From Paenibacillus sabuli (lineage in GTDB: Bacteria; Bacillota; Bacilli; Paenibacillales; Paenibacillaceae): a stretch of DNA of 64,000 nucleotides. Position numbers and translations under genes: made by a program. The notes under the pieces are model-generated. The model had not been told where the DNA came from and did no database searches. It was given only the letters and a program-made list of their open reading frames with translations. The stretch lies in assembly GCF_014705605.1 (NCBI RefSeq), contig NZ_JACXIZ010000010.1, forward strand, positions 1-64,000. Reading direction: 5' to 3'. Shown one piece after another: positions 8,762-16,932 of this stretch (position 1 is the first letter of the stretch; every line of letters starts with the position of its first letter).

Positions 8762-9649
8762 CTACTTGGTAAAATCATCGCCCAGCCAGGTCGTGCTCAG
8801 CTCGCTGAGGGTGCCGTCTTCCTTAATGGCGACCAGCGCCTCGTCGATTGCATCCGCCAGCTTTTGCGAGGCGGGATCGTCCTTGCGAAAAAGAAACAGG
8901 ATGTCGGCGGAGCTGAGCGCCTCGCCCGTCGTCTTCAGCTTCCCGTTGGGATCGATTAATGGCAGTGTAAAGTCCGCTGCGAGCGTCGCGTCCACCCGTC
9001 CGGTCGTGATCTGGCTAACCGTATCGTTGGCGCCGCCGTTGTTATAGACAATATCGATCTTGGCATCATGCTCGGCATTGTAATTTTCGAGAATTTGCGC
9101 CTGCGCGCTTGTTGCGGAGGTCAGCACTTTCTTGCCCTGCAGGTCGTCCAGCGTCTGGATCGAATCGTTATTTTGATCAACGATGATAAAGTTCTTCCAG
9201 TGTGCGTAAGGTTCTTTATTAAATAAATATTTGGCTTGACGTTCCTCGTTTTTTTCGAATTGATGCGCAGCAAAGTCAATTTTTTCTGTCTCCAGACTTA
9301 GCAAAAGATTGGTGAACTCGAATGTGCGAAGCTCGAATTCGTATTCGTCCAGTCGCTCGTCGATCTCTCGCACCAATTCAACGTCAAAGCCGGTCAGTGT
9401 GCCGTCTTCGTCAAGAAAGGCGACTTTGGGAAATTGTGTCCCGGTACCGACGATAATCTGCTCGGGCGCCGACGCGCGATCGTTTTCCGAACCGGATGCG
9501 GCGCCGCTCCCCGCCTTTGATTCCGTGCTCGTCTCCGAGCCGGTGCCTGTCTGTGTACCTGCATCCGTCTCCGCCGGCTCCTCGCCGCCGCATGCCGTCG
9601 TCACTGCCAACAGGCCCGCCAATACGCTTAAGCATCCGATTTTTTTCAT
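8762..9649 (-). CDS. Amino-acid (cystine-type) ABC transporter binding lipoprotein
   Basis: 295 aa from the ATG at 9649, with GGGAGGGA upstream. Residues 1-20 form a lipoprotein signal ending in the lipobox VTTACGG; an Asp/Glu/Ser/Thr-rich linker follows. The rest is a complete SBP_bac_3 domain with 'FPKVAFLDEDGTLTGFDVELV' and the terminal 'LSELSTTWLGDDFTK'. B. subtilis TcyJ/TcyK/YxeM occupy the same operon position. The ligand is probably a cysteine derivative, inferred from the downstream enzymes. Confidence 0.9.
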   Translation of the reverse strand: MKKIGCLSVLAGLLAVTTACGGEEPAETDAGTQTGTGSETSTESKAGSGAASGSENDRASAPEQIIVGTGTQFPKVAFLDEDGTLTGFDVELVREIDERLDEYEFELRTFEFTNLLLSLETEKIDFAAHQFEKNEERQAKYLFNKEPYAHWKNFIIVDQNNDSIQTLDDLQGKKVLTSATSAQAQILENYNAEHDAKIDIVYNNGGANDTVSQITTGRVDATLAADFTLPLIDPNGKLKTTGEALSSADILFLFRKDDPASQKLADAIDEALVAIKEDGTLSELSTTWLGDDFTK

Positions 9650-9765
9650 GATGTGAATCCCTCCCAGTTTCAAGGCAATTTTAAACTTATAATACCTACC
9701 CGAAAAGTATGAATTATAGTTGGCTTTTACTTTACACCCGGCTTCTCCAGACGTCAATACAACAG
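9650..9765 (-). promoter_or_regulatory. LysR-controlled intergenic region with inverted repeat
   Basis: Between the LysR stop and the binding-protein start. Candidate minus-strand core elements are TTGACG-N17-TAAAGT and a separate TATAAT. At 9689-9717 the plus strand reads ATAATAC-N11-GTATGAATTAT, an imperfect dyad with an ATAC-N11-GTAT core. It is the likely binding site of the adjacent LysR protein. Which -10 is used cannot be decided from sequence. Confidence 0.45.
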
Positions 9766-10677
9766 CTAATAGAGAAAATCGATATGACAATCGAATTTTT
9801 CATGAAGCACTTTGCCAAAGGCCAAAATCGCCTCCACCAGCTCGGCGTGCACGCCATGCGTATATATCAGATTCGTCTGCAGCGAGATGCCGGCCGCCTC
9901 CGGTACCGGCACTGCGAGCAGCAGGCCATCCTTCACCTCTTGCCGCGCGCTGAGCGCAGGTAAAAAAGCGATGCCGGCTCGGCGCATGACCAGTTTTTTG
10001 GCCATCTCCGAATTGTCCGTATGGAAGCAGATGTCGGGCGGCTGCTTGAGACCCTCAAAGAGCCGATGGATGCGAAGCCAGTCGAGTGCGCCGCATTCGA
10101 AAAAAATCAGCTTCTCCTGGGCAATGCGGCCCACACTGGGAGGCTCAAGACAATTCAGAAGCGGATGATCCGGATAGACGTGCAATTGAATCAAATCCTC
10201 GTAAAACTTGACGGACTGCAACTGGGGGTGAGTCAAGCTGCGGGTAAAGCCAAGATCGACTTCGTTGTCAGCGACCCGCGCGGCGATGTCGTCGGATGTA
10301 GCGGTTACGATGCGAAAGCGGGTGTTAGGGAAGCGCGCGGTTAAATGCGGCAACAAATCGGGGACAATGTAGTTGGCCACCGATAAGGTGCAGCCGATGC
10401 GCAGTTCGTCTGGACTTGGCGTTTTGGGGTTGACATGGCGTTTACTGCTTTCGTAGGTGACGAGAATCTGGCGGGCGTAGGGGAGGAAGCGCTCGCCAGC
10501 CTCGGAGATTCGGACTTGCTTGCCGGCGCGGTCGAACAGCTTGGCGTCCAGTTCGCGTTCCAGCGACTGGATTCTGGCTGTCACCGATGGCTGGGATAAA
10601 TAAAGCGCTTCGGCAGCTTTGTTAAAGCTGCCGAAGTGAACGACGAATACAAATGCTTCGATGTTTTCAATGTTCAT
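9766..10677 (-). CDS. LysR-family transcriptional regulator
   Basis: 303 aa from the ATG at 10677 (GGAGAGAGGTG upstream). The N-terminal winged helix-turn-helix is standard: 'NIEAFVFVVHFGSFNKAAEALYLSQPSVTARIQSLERELDAKLFDR'. The C-terminal effector domain begins near residue 90. It stands directly upstream of and co-directional with the importer/monooxygenase genes, as YtlI or CysL-type activators do for cysteine-derivative operons (YtlI itself is divergent). The inducer is unknown, probably an acetylserine- or thioether-related metabolite. Confidence 0.9.
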   Translation of the reverse strand: MNIENIEAFVFVVHFGSFNKAAEALYLSQPSVTARIQSLERELDAKLFDRAGKQVRISEAGERFLPYARQILVTYESSKRHVNPKTPSPDELRIGCTLSVANYIVPDLLPHLTARFPNTRFRIVTATSDDIAARVADNEVDLGFTRSLTHPQLQSVKFYEDLIQLHVYPDHPLLNCLEPPSVGRIAQEKLIFFECGALDWLRIHRLFEGLKQPPDICFHTDNSEMAKKLVMRRAGIAFLPALSARQEVKDGLLLAVPVPEAAGISLQTNLIYTHGVHAELVEAILAFGKVLHEKFDCHIDFLY

Positions 10678-10762
10678 CGCCGCACCTCTCTCCAAATTAT
10701 ATTTAACACATAGAATAACTCGGATTAAGGCAAGAGTAAAGATGCCAGCGCTACTGGCCTGC

Positions 10763-11839
10763 TCACGTCGGAACATTCAGAAGCTGCTCCAAATGCTTGA
10801 CAGTCGGCGTAAGCGCAGCAAAGAAGTAGGCTTCGCGCAGCCTTCGGGAAGAGGAACAATGCAGCGTGTATGCCGAGCCGCCGCGATGCAGCATCTCCGA
10901 CTGAACGCCCTGTAACGCAGCATACGCCGTATCCAGCCGCAACTGCAGCACCTCGCGCCAGCGTGCATCCAGGTCCGGTGCTGCGGCAAGATCCAGCAAA
11001 CGCATCTCCAACCGCTTCGCTTGCTCGCCCAACTGCTCCGCTCCGACCGGCAAATGCAGGCTGGCACCGCCCTGCGTCTCGCGCTGCCGTCGCACCGCCT
11101 GCACTGCGCTCTGCAGTACGCCCAGGCCGAGCGGAATCTGATACAACACGAAGGTCGCACGGATCCGGCTCACAAACGCGTCGGCATCCTCGTCAATTAT
11201 CCATTCGTCCGGGACGCGCACCCCGTCAAAGCGGCAAGCATAGGTCGCACTGCCGTTTATTCCGAGGTAGCCTGTGCGCTCGCTCAGTGCCAAGCGTTCG
11301 ACGTCGCAGGGGACGAACAGCATGACCGGCTTCGTGTACGGATTCGACGGCGTCGCCGCTCCTGCAACGACGCCGAACCAGTGCTCGTCGCCCAGGTTGG
11401 ACACCGTGGGCAACAGGCCGTGCAGCATTCGTCCATCCTCTGTCCGCTCGGCTCGCAGCCGCAGCTCCTCCATGCCCGCGTAATGCTTCATCGGATTGGA
11501 CAAGCCTGTGCCGCCGAGCCGCTTTCCCCGTTCCAGCTGAGGCAGCAAGCGCTCGTGCAGCCAGCCGTTGACGCTATGGCGCGCATACGTGAGCGCGGCC
11601 AAATGGCACCATAAATTAAACCCGGTCGTCATGCAGATCCGCGACGTCAGGAGTCCAAGCCTCACGCCGCGCTCGCGCACAGCCGCATCCTCGCGGCCAC
11701 GTGAATCCAGCAGACCGGATGCGCCGAGCGCGATCAGATAAGGCTTGGCATAATAGGCATCGGCATCAATGCTGCGAACAAAGGGCTGCAGCAAATCCTT
11801 TGCCGCCTGCTCGGCAGCTTTCAGTTCCGCCCCGCTCAT
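10763..11839 (-). CDS. Acyl-CoA-dehydrogenase-like flavoprotein
   Basis: 358 aa, somewhat shorter than classical acyl-CoA dehydrogenases (about 380). The all-alpha N-terminal domain, the beta middle domain ('GGTGLSNPMKHYAGMEELRLRAE', 'GYLGINGSATYACRFDGVRVPDEWII') and the C-terminal helical domain are recognisable. Relatives in sulfur metabolism (SfnB, DszC) are FMNH2-dependent monooxygenases rather than dehydrogenases. The sulfur context favours that reading, but no residue here decides it. The start overlaps the stop of the DUF4242 gene by 4 bp (ATGA), so the two genes are coupled. Confidence 0.75.
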   Translation of the reverse strand: MSGAELKAAEQAAKDLLQPFVRSIDADAYYAKPYLIALGASGLLDSRGREDAAVRERGVRLGLLTSRICMTTGFNLWCHLAALTYARHSVNGWLHERLLPQLERGKRLGGTGLSNPMKHYAGMEELRLRAERTEDGRMLHGLLPTVSNLGDEHWFGVVAGAATPSNPYTKPVMLFVPCDVERLALSERTGYLGINGSATYACRFDGVRVPDEWIIDEDADAFVSRIRATFVLYQIPLGLGVLQSAVQAVRRQRETQGGASLHLPVGAEQLGEQAKRLEMRLLDLAAAPDLDARWREVLQLRLDTAYAALQGVQSEMLHRGGSAYTLHCSSSRRLREAYFFAALTPTVKHLEQLLNVPT

Positions 11840-12375
11840 CGTTCCCCGGACTCATCCAGCTCGGTAATCGTATCGATCGGCGTATCAACCGCTTCCCGAG
11901 CACGCTTGACTGCGGCTTCGTCGGGCGCCTTATAAAAGCACAGACATTTCGTCATGTCCTCGCATACATACGTGCGAGAAAAAGCGACCTCCGGCACCTT
12001 TGCGTAATTCGGCGCGTTGGCTTTTTTGCGTGCCAAATACCGATCCATCGTGAGGTCCGCCGGCAAATTCCATTCGACCAGATAATTGACGTCGTGCGCC
12101 CCCGCCTTGATCGACTCGAGCTCACGGCCAACGAGCCGCACCGGCTTGACCAGTTGCACTGCCAAATCCGCGTCCGAAAGCGCATGATAGGCCTCGTGCT
12201 CCCCCTTGACATCGGCGATCACGAACAACTTTGCACGATCGCTCGGCACCTGTGCCTCGATCAAATCGCCGTCGCGCACGTTCAGTGCGGCACGGAATTT
12301 TTCCAGCTTCTCCTGCACCGCCTGTTTGCTGCGAGCGGATTCCTCCACGATTGCTTCAATGAGATACAGTGCCAT
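11836..12375 (-). CDS. DUF4242 (SCO4226-like) ferredoxin-fold protein
   Basis: 179 aa. The C-terminal half ('YLVEWNLPADLTMDRYLARKK... CEDMTKCLCFYKAPDEAAVKRARE') fits the DUF4242 family, whose Streptomyces member SCO4226 binds nickel. The N-terminal half ('LYLIEAIVEESARSKQAVQEKLEKF') resembles a second, diverged copy of the same fold. Cytoplasmic, no signal peptide. First gene of a two-gene unit with the acyl-CoA-dehydrogenase-like protein, and divergent from an HxlR regulator across an AT-rich operator. Function unknown. Confidence 0.7.
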   Translation of the reverse strand: MALYLIEAIVEESARSKQAVQEKLEKFRAALNVRDGDLIEAQVPSDRAKLFVIADVKGEHEAYHALSDADLAVQLVKPVRLVGRELESIKAGAHDVNYLVEWNLPADLTMDRYLARKKANAPNYAKVPEVAFSRTYVCEDMTKCLCFYKAPDEAAVKRAREAVDTPIDTITELDESGER

Positions 12376-12420
12376 TATTTATGCTCTCCTTTTCGCCTCG
12401 CAGCCGGCTGACCTGCCGCA

Positions 12421-12478
12421 TGGACAGCGCAGCCGGTTGGGACTATAATTTACTTAGTATCAAAAGTTAACTTAATGT
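12421..12478 (+). promoter_or_regulatory. hxlR-type promoter and AT-rich operator
   Basis: TGGACA (12421-12426), 17 bp, TATAAT (12444-12449) form a strong promoter for the HxlR gene. Immediately downstream (12451-12478) is an AT-rich stretch with TTACTTAGTAT and GTTAACTTAA in an otherwise GC-rich region. This is typical of HxlR/DUF24 binding sites, and placed here it could control both divergent genes. Confidence 0.6.
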
Positions 12479-12502
12479 GCATTTGAAACGGAGGTTTTGA
12501 CA

Positions 12503-12955
12503 ATGCGAGAAAAATACAATCTGCCCTGTAATATCGCACAGTCGCTCAATGTAATCGGCGACCGCTGGACGCTGCTGATCATACACGAAATTATGATTGG
12601 CCATGCTACCTTCAACGAAATTAAAAAGGGACTCGCCGGCCTCTCCTCCAAGCTATTGTCGGAGCGGCTCAAATATTTGGAGCGGGAAGGGCTCGTCGAG
12701 GCCGAGCTGTACAGCGCCCATCCGCCCCGCTACCGGTACGCCCTGACCGACGGCGGCCGAGACCTCGAGGACGTGTTCCATGCGCTGGTCGTCTGGGGCA
12801 AGCGCAATCTTCGGAAGTGTTATAAAAAGCTCACACATACTTCCTGCGGCCACGAGGTGCGCATATCGTACCACTGCGAGCACTGCGCACGCGAGGTGGA
12901 ACGGAAGAATGTGAACGTCGTCACGCTCGCTCCGGAGGAGCAGCCTTCCCGCTGA
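12503..12955 (+). CDS. HxlR/DUF24-family transcriptional regulator
   Basis: 150 aa. The signature 'CNIAQSLNVIGDRWTLLIIHEIMIGHATFNEIKKGLAGLSSKLLSERLKYLEREGLVE' is a typical HxlR winged helix. The N-terminal Cys (CNIAQ) is at the position of the redox/aldehyde-sensing cysteine of YodB/HxlR proteins. The C-terminal extension has a CX(n)HCEHC cluster that could bind metal. The start is ATG at 12503, eight bases after GGAGG; an in-frame TTG at 12497 is too close. It is divergent from the DUF4242/flavoprotein pair, its probable target. Confidence 0.88.
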   Translation: MREKYNLPCNIAQSLNVIGDRWTLLIIHEIMIGHATFNEIKKGLAGLSSKLLSERLKYLEREGLVEAELYSAHPPRYRYALTDGGRDLEDVFHALVVWGKRNLRKCYKKLTHTSCGHEVRISYHCEHCAREVERKNVNVVTLAPEEQPSR

Positions 12956-13014
12956 GCCCGTGCGCCGCATGCGCCGCTTCGGCGCTGTCGTCGCTGGCGA
13001 TTCCCGGCAGGCGG

Positions 13015-13776
13015 CTATCCCGACGCCCCCCATCTGCGCCGCACACGCCGCTCGAACAGCAGCACCGCCCGATCAAGCGCCAGACCGCAAAGACCAATGA
13101 AGACGATGCCGGCCATCACCAGGTCGAGCCGAATCGTATTGCGGCTGTCGACAATCAGGTAGCCTAGTCCCGATTGCGAGCCGACCATCTCGCCCGAGAC
13201 AAGGAAGATCCAGGCCGTGCCGATCGCGATCCGCATACCGGCCGTGATCGACGGAAACGCCGCGGGCAATATAATTCGCGTCAGCAGAGCGTGGCCTGCA
13301 ATCCCGAAATTACCGGCGACTTTCAGATAAATCGGATCGACCCCGCGCACGCCCGCAACGGTGGAGAGTAGCACCGGGAAGAAGCCCGCCAGAAAAATAA
13401 TAACGATTGCGGGAGCGTTGCCGATGCCGAACCATAGCACGATGAATGGCGACCAGGCGATCGGGGAAACCGGCCTGATCACCTGCACGAGGGGGTCGGC
13501 GATCCGCCATAGCCAGGGCACGCGAGAGAACAATAGGCCGAGCCCGACACCCGCCAGGGCGGCTGCGACATACCCCGCAGCGAAGCGTAACAGGCTAACC
13601 CGCAGATGCGTCCAGAGCGCTCCGCTTTGCAGCAGCTCCGCAATGGCCCCGCCGACGTCGGCGGGAGCAGGCAGTAGCGAGGCTTCGTAATCGCCGACGA
13701 GCACTGCGAGTTGCCACACCGCCAGCAGCAGGAAGACTGCGATCGCCGCGAAGCCGAACTTGTCCAGGATGCGCAT
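13015..13776 (-). CDS. SsuC/TauC-type ABC permease
   Basis: 253 aa membrane protein with about six helices. The BPD signature loop 'FGIAGHALLTRIILPAAFPSITAGMRIAIGTAWIFLVSGEMVGSQSGLGYLI' is diagnostic of the nitrate/sulfonate/bicarbonate family. Last gene of a three-gene set in the unusual order ATPase, binding protein, permease. Starts 4 bp after the binding-protein stop, with GAGGGG as RBS. The substrate is likely an organosulfur compound, judging by the neighbours. Confidence 0.88.
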   Translation of the reverse strand: MRILDKFGFAAIAVFLLLAVWQLAVLVGDYEASLLPAPADVGGAIAELLQSGALWTHLRVSLLRFAAGYVAAALAGVGLGLLFSRVPWLWRIADPLVQVIRPVSPIAWSPFIVLWFGIGNAPAIVIIFLAGFFPVLLSTVAGVRGVDPIYLKVAGNFGIAGHALLTRIILPAAFPSITAGMRIAIGTAWIFLVSGEMVGSQSGLGYLIVDSRNTIRLDLVMAGIVFIGLCGLALDRAVLLFERRVRRRWGASG

Positions 13777-13780
13777 GACG

Positions 13781-14761
13781 CTACCCCTCGTCAGCTTGCT
13801 CGATCAGCGAGTTGTCCACGAACGCCTCGAAGCTCGGGGGATTGGGGGACAGCCCCATCTCAATCAGATATTCGCGCAACATATCGTATGCCTCCCGCTC
13901 CAGCTTCAGCTCGTCGTATTTGATCCACTGCAGTGACAGATCCAGCACCTCGTCGTCGACATCCATATAATTTTTCAGAATGGACTTGCTCTCCTCGCTT
14001 TTGTGCTCCGCGCGCGCGCCGGCCGCCAGATACTGATCCACCAGCTCTTGCGCAATCTCCCGCTCCCCGTCGATCAGCTCGCCGCGCAGTACGAGCGCGC
14101 AGTCCACCGAGTCCGGCCACAGCTCATGCGACTGGAGCAGTACCTTGCCCTTGCCGATGGCGACCGCTTTGGCCCCGAATGGCTCGGCCACGACATAGCC
14201 GGCAATCCGTCTCTCGGCCAGTGCGGCGGGCATCTCCGGCGGCGGCAGCTCAATCACCTGGACGTCCTCATAGGCCATGCCCGCTTCCTTTAGCATCTGA
14301 TACAACAAGATATTATGCGTCGAATACTTGTGCGGAATGGCAAACGGCTTGCCCTTCAGATCGGACGGCGAATTGACCGACGGATCGACAACGACGACAT
14401 TGCCATCCTTGTGACCAAGCGCAACCGCCTTCAGGTCTATGCCTTGCTCCTTGGCCCGCATCGCAAGCTCAATCAGCACCGAGGCCCCGTCGATATTGCC
14501 GGTGTTGAGCGCATCCATCAAATCCGGCCAAGAACCGAATTTGACCAGCTCAAGATCAAAGCTGTCAAAGCCTTCTTTGCTCATTTCCTCCTCGATATAC
14601 AGCGGCGCGGCATGTGTAATCGGCAAATAGCCGAGCTTGATTGTACGCTTGGCTTCGCCGGAGTCGTCCGAACCTATGCCCGCGCCGGCACATCCAGCCA
14701 CTGCTCCGATTACGAGCAGCCAGAGCGCGGCGTGCACCGCGTACTGCAGTTTTGCTCGCAT
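13781..14761 (-). CDS. SsuA/NrtA-like ABC substrate-binding lipoprotein
   Basis: 326 aa. The signal peptide ends in a lipobox, VAGCAG, at residues about 21-26. The mature part begins 'IKLGYLPITHAAPLYIEEEM', the standard NMT1/SsuA start, and contains 'LNTGNIDGASVLIELAMRAKEQGIDLKAVALGH'. Aliphatic sulfonate, taurine and nitrate binders all share this layout; pyrimidine-precursor binders are less similar. The ATG at 14761 has GAGAGGAG upstream. Confidence 0.85.
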   Translation of the reverse strand: MRAKLQYAVHAALWLLVIGAVAGCAGAGIGSDDSGEAKRTIKLGYLPITHAAPLYIEEEMSKEGFDSFDLELVKFGSWPDLMDALNTGNIDGASVLIELAMRAKEQGIDLKAVALGHKDGNVVVVDPSVNSPSDLKGKPFAIPHKYSTHNILLYQMLKEAGMAYEDVQVIELPPPEMPAALAERRIAGYVVAEPFGAKAVAIGKGKVLLQSHELWPDSVDCALVLRGELIDGEREIAQELVDQYLAAGARAEHKSEESKSILKNYMDVDDEVLDLSLQWIKYDELKLEREAYDMLREYLIEMGLSPNPPSFEAFVDNSLIEQADEG

Positions 14762-14777
14762 TGTATATGCGCTCCTC

Positions 14778-15590
14778 TCATATTGTAAATTCTTCCTCGG
14801 GACCGTTGCCTGTAAGTCGAAACGCCTCCAAAATGCGTTTGCGGTACGCCTGGAAATCGCGCTGTCCGCGGTCGCGCGGCTTCGCCAGGGCGATCGCCAG
14901 CTCAGTATGTATGCGCCCTGGACCGCCCTCCATCAGCAGCACCCTGTCCGAGAGATACACCGCTTCGTCGATATCGTGCGTGACCAATACGACCGTCAAC
15001 GCTTCCTTGCGCTGCAATTCCAGCAACTGATCCTGCAAATGATAGCGTGTAAAGGTATCGAGTGCGGCGAAGGGCTCATCCATGAGCAGCAGCTCCGGTC
15101 GCACAGCCAATGCTCGCGCTAACGCCACCCGCTGCTTCATCCCTCCCGATAGCTGATGCGGCAGCAGCGCGCGTTTGTCATCCAGCTGCACAAGCTGCAA
15201 ATAATACCGCGCCCGCTCCCGTCGATCGGATACGGACATGCCCAGCGGCTCCAGCCCAAGCTCCACATTGCCAAGCGCCGATCTCCATGGCAGCAGGCCG
15301 TACTCCTGGAACAGCATCACCGCGCGACTGGCCGGTCCAGCCAAAGGAGCCCCCCCCAGTCGTACCTCGCCGCGATCCGGTCTGGCGAAACCGCCCAGCA
15401 CATGCAGCAGCGTGCTCTTCCCGCAGCCGCTCGGTCCGACGAGCGAGACGAATTCGCCTCGCTCCACCTGCAGCGAAACATTGCTGAGCACCGGTTCTGC
15501 CCCCTCGTTGCCGGAATACGTCTTCCAGAGCCCGCTCCCTTCCAATAGTGTCTTGTGCGCTACCGTCGACTTCCTTCCTGTCGCGTCCAT
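14778..15590 (-). CDS. SsuB/TauB-type ABC transporter ATPase
   Basis: 270 aa. Walker A GPSGCGKST near residue 54, 'LFQEYGLLPWRSALGNVELGL' Q-loop region, signature LSGGMKQR, Walker B 'LLLMDEPFAALD', H-loop 'VLVTHDIDEAV'. 'LLPW' after the Q-loop is characteristic of the sulfonate/nitrate/taurine group. The ATG at 15590 follows GGGAGGAG. First gene of the importer operon, driven by the AT-rich promoter at 15698-15726. Confidence 0.9.
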   Translation of the reverse strand: MDATGRKSTVAHKTLLEGSGLWKTYSGNEGAEPVLSNVSLQVERGEFVSLVGPSGCGKSTLLHVLGGFARPDRGEVRLGGAPLAGPASRAVMLFQEYGLLPWRSALGNVELGLEPLGMSVSDRRERARYYLQLVQLDDKRALLPHQLSGGMKQRVALARALAVRPELLLMDEPFAALDTFTRYHLQDQLLELQRKEALTVVLVTHDIDEAVYLSDRVLLMEGGPGRIHTELAIALAKPRDRGQRDFQAYRKRILEAFRLTGNGPEEEFTI

Positions 15591-15666
15591 CGTTCTCCTC
15601 CCTTCTACTGCGACATATCCTTTTTTCTATGCGCTTCGAGCGGTCTCGTCAGCCGCTAATCACAAC

Positions 15667-15726
15667 TAATCCAATTACTTTTATCGGATATTAGGTTATA
15701 TTAATATACTTTGTTTATTTTTTCAA
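15667..15726 (-). promoter_or_regulatory. Promoter and CymR-like site of the sulfonate-type importer
   Basis: Minus strand: TTGAAA (15726-15721), 17-bp spacer, TAATAT (15703-15698). Just downstream, over the expected transcription start (15690-15667), lies TATCCGATAAAAGT followed by AATTGGATTA. Its right half resembles the AATNGGAATT half of the Bacillota CymR (cysteine repressor) consensus as I recall it. The promoter is convincing; the CymR assignment is tentative. Confidence 0.5.
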
Positions 15727-15746
15727 CCTTAATTTTTCAGACTATG

Positions 15747-15806
15747 GGAACGCCAAAAGCCCCCGGCCGCGCTGAAATCAGCACGGCCGGGGGCTTTTGG
15801 CGTTCC
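15747..15806. terminator. Bidirectional hairpin terminator
   Basis: A 29-bp inverted repeat with a single mismatch (GGAACGCCAAAAGCCCCC... and its complement) around a 2-base loop. GGGGGC-TTTT occurs on both strands inside the stem, so it can terminate from either side. It lies behind the aldo/keto reductase gene and in front of the importer promoter. Confidence 0.8.
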
Positions 15807-15846
15807 TTAGCATGCGTACACGAGCATGCCTACACGCTCGGCGCTA

Positions 15847-16842
15847 TCAGCTCCGCAGAATGCCCTCGATCGTCTCGAGCTCTTCCGCCGTGAACGCCAG
15901 ATTGTCCAGCGCCTTGACGTTGTCCTCGATCTGACTGACGCGACTGGCGCCGATCAAGGCGGAGGTGACGCGGCCGCCGCGCAGCACCCAGGCCAGCGCC
16001 AGCTGCGCCAGGGACTGGCCGCGCTGCTGCGCGACCTCGTTCAACCGCTGCAGCCGCGCGACCGTCTCCGGCGTCACCGCGCTCTCCTTGAGGAAGCCGG
16101 TGGCGCTCGCCGCCCGCGAATCGGCCGGGATGCCGCCGTCCAGGTACTTGCTCGTGAGCAGCCCCTGCGCGAGCGGGCAGAAGGCGATGCTGCCGACGCC
16201 GCTCGCGTCCAGCACATCCTGCAGACCGTCCTCGATCCAGCGATTCAGCATGCTGTAGGACGGCTGATGAATGACCAGCGGCGTGCCGAGCCGGTTCAGA
16301 ATGCGCACCGCTTCCTCGGTCTGCTCGGCGCTGTAGCTGGAGATGCCGACGTAGAGCGCCTTGCCTTGACGCACCATCAGATCGAGCGCGCCCATCGTCT
16401 CCTCGAGCGGGGTATCCGGATCGGGACGATGCGAATAGAAGATGTCGACATAGTCCAGCCCCATCCGCTGCAGACTCTGGTCGAGGCTGGCCATCAGATT
16501 TTTTTTCGAGCCCCATTCCCCGTACGGTCCGGGCCACATGTAGTAGCCGGCCTTGCTGGAGATGATCATCTCGTCGCGGTACGGGGCGAAGTCGGCCTTC
16601 ATCATCCGTCCGAACATCTCCTCGGCCGAGCCGGCCGGCGGGCCGTAATTGTTGGCCAGGTCGAAGTGCGTGATGCCTAGGTCAAAGGCGCGGCGCAGCA
16701 TGGCCCGTCCGTTGTCTTCCTTGTCCACCCCGCCGAAATTGTGCCACAGGCCCAGCGAGATCGCCGGCAGCTTGAGGCCGGAACGGCCGCTGCGGTTGTA
16801 CACCATCGTCTCGTAACGCTGCTCGTGTGCGGTATATACCAA
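15847..16842 (-). CDS. Aldo/keto reductase, YghZ (L-glyceraldehyde-3-phosphate reductase) family
   Basis: 331 aa. 'GLWHNFGG', 'GITHFDLANNYGPPAGSAEEMFGR', 'ISSKAGYYMWPGPYGEWGSKKNLMASLDQSLQRMGLDYVDIFYSH' and 'TSALIGASRVSQIEDNVKAL' are near-diagnostic of the YghZ subgroup of NADPH-dependent AKRs. The catalytic Asp/Tyr/Lys/His tetrad is present. The start is set at TTG 16842: GGGGAG lies 10 nt upstream, and the following VYTAHEQRYETM aligns with the N-terminus of E. coli YghZ as I recall it. The ATG at 16860 lacks an RBS. Single-gene unit ending in the terminator at 15747. Confidence 0.85.
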   Translation of the reverse strand: MVYTAHEQRYETMVYNRSGRSGLKLPAISLGLWHNFGGVDKEDNGRAMLRRAFDLGITHFDLANNYGPPAGSAEEMFGRMMKADFAPYRDEMIISSKAGYYMWPGPYGEWGSKKNLMASLDQSLQRMGLDYVDIFYSHRPDPDTPLEETMGALDLMVRQGKALYVGISSYSAEQTEEAVRILNRLGTPLVIHQPSYSMLNRWIEDGLQDVLDASGVGSIAFCPLAQGLLTSKYLDGGIPADSRAASATGFLKESAVTPETVARLQRLNEVAQQRGQSLAQLALAWVLRGGRVTSALIGASRVSQIEDNVKALDNLAFTAEELETIEGILRS

Positions 16843-16932
16843 TCTTGTCACGCTCCCCATAGTCTATCGTATGAATGGACTCCAGTGTAACGCATATGTA
16901 CGCAAGGTATCGCGAATGCACGAGGCTTCTCG

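Noticed and set aside
13015-15590. Thiamine-precursor (ThiXYZ) importer
   Set aside because: The ATPase and binding-protein signatures fit the sulfonate/nitrate group better, there is no TPP riboswitch, and neighbouring operons concern sulfur.
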